A DNA stretch of 15,185 bases from JBGSKY01 sp041740995 (GTDB lineage Bacteria > Planctomycetota > Planctomycetia > Pirellulales > Pirellulaceae), in NCBI GenBank assembly GCA_041740995.1, contig JBGSKY010000171.1, forward strand, positions 1 to 15,185. The letters are read 5' to 3'. Positions within the stretch are counted from its first letter, which is position 1. The number at the start of each line of letters is the position of its first letter. A program made the position numbers and the translations under genes. This document shows, in pieces, positions 14,566 through 15,185 of this stretch. The notes beneath the pieces were generated by a model. The model did not search any database and was not told the DNA's origin. It was given only the letters and a program-made list of their open reading frames with translations.

Positions 14566-15185
14566 CGCAACTGGCTTGATACTTCTAACATGCGTTCAAG
14601 TGCAACGACGGACCATTTGGCGATCTCAGGGTCAACCAAAATCTTGTTCACGGTTGTGCCGGCTTCCAAGTTTTCAAGCGACCAGCAAAGATGCGCTAGA
14701 TCAATTCGATACATTGTCGCGCACATACAAACCACCGGCGACAAGAAATGAATTTCTTGCTCGGGGTGCTCTGCCTTGAGTCGATTAACCAAATGCAATT
14801 CCGTTCCGATCGCCCATTTTGTGCCCGCCGGACTTTGTTTGACGGTTTCAATGATCTTGCTAGTTGACCCCGAAACATCAGCTAGATCGTTGACTTCTTG
14901 TGGGCATTCGGGATGGACCAAAATTTGAATTCCAGGATGATTCGCCCGAAACTGTTTGACGTGTGCAGCGGTAAACATTTGATGAACGCTGCAATGGCCT
15001 TGCCAGAGAATCACACGGCTGGATTCGATTTGATCGGTTCGACAACCGCCAAGCTTCTCCGAAAACGGATTGAAGACTGGCATCTGTTCGTTAGTGATCT
15101 CCATTTTCAAAGCGGTGTTTCGACCGAGATGTTGGTCTGGAAAAAAGAAGACACGCTTGGTTCGAGCAAAGGCCCATTCAAGGAC
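14562..15185 (-). CDS. nadA: Quinolinate synthase NadA, C-terminal part (partial)
   Basis: NadA condenses iminoaspartate with dihydroxyacetone phosphate to give quinolinate in de novo NAD synthesis and holds a [4Fe-4S] cluster. The gene enters from the right edge, so its N-terminus is missing. Visible are FFPDQHLGRNTA, ILWQGHCSVHQMF with the second cluster cysteine, and LVHPECPQEV. GSTSKIIETV, IGTELHLVNRL and LSPVVCMCATMYRID follow, the last with a cluster-cysteine candidate. The order and spacing match NadA. The frame is open to base 15185; the ATG at 15108-15110 is internal. The stop TAA (14562-14564 on the minus strand) overlaps the stop of the convergent methyltransferase gene in the sequence TTAA. 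Confidence 0.93.
   Translation of the reverse strand, partial: VLEWAFARTKRVFFFPDQHLGRNTALKMEITNEQMPVFNPFSEKLGGCRTDQIESSRVILWQGHCSVHQMFTAAHVKQFRANHPGIQILVHPECPQEVNDLADVSGSTSKIIETVKQSPAGTKWAIGTELHLVNRLKAEHPEQEIHFLSPVVCMCATMYRIDLAHLCWSLENLEAGTTVNKILVDPEIAKWSVVALERMLEVSSQLR

Noticed and set aside
1..15185. CRISPR arrays, intact insertion sequences or a complete defence system
   Set aside because: No regularly spaced repeats, terminal inverted repeats with a transposase, or intact defence gene sets were seen; the only defence-related sequence is the broken HsdR fragment.

Overview
The window most likely comes from a planctomycete chromosome, probably Pirellulales-like. This is an inference from protein style, with no database search. 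The GC content looks like about one half by eye. Genes lack clear Shine-Dalgarno sequences. A secreted-type protein carries the planctomycete N-terminal motif RFETLEDRKML before a PPC domain. A decayed tyrosine recombinase is of the type I associate with planctomycetes. Homologues of the beta-propeller and small anchored proteins are, as far as I recall, typical of this phylum.

Layout. Positions 1-815 (-) hold the start of a PPC-domain surface protein with a good sigma70-type promoter at 868-895. After a gene-free stretch, 1269-4317 (+) is a two-gene unit: a GT-A glycosyltransferase resembling the CAP59/GT69 type and an ABC exporter half-transporter with an unusually long first external loop. 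A tRNA-Leu(UAA) follows at 4503-4587. Immediately behind it lies a mobile-element graveyard (4588-5690): a frameshifted integrase C-terminus and a fragment of a type I restriction subunit (HsdR), both broken.

From 5716 to the end the genes are mostly intact housekeeping or envelope functions. They are a TrmH/SpoU RNA 2'-O-methyltransferase (+) and a stand-alone CoaB (-). A tight minus-strand cassette follows at 10695-7017: SGNH-like membrane protein, MBOAT acyltransferase and CelD-type GNAT. Next come a secreted beta-propeller with a Tat/lipobox signal (-), a small membrane-anchored protein of unknown function (-), a THUMP-like-domain SAM methyltransferase (+), and the C-terminal part of quinolinate synthase NadA (-). 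The last two share a TTAA at their stop codons.

How the genes may work together. The glycosyltransferase plus ABC exporter suggests assembly and export of a glycan or glycolipid. The SGNH-MBOAT-GNAT cassette suggests acylation of an extracytoplasmic polysaccharide. Nothing in the sequence proves that the two units act on the same polymer. I did not find CRISPR arrays, intact insertion sequences, or a clear new defence system. The strongest unusual structures are the tRNA-linked integrase/HsdR remnant, the acylation cassette, and the glycosyltransferase/exporter pair.
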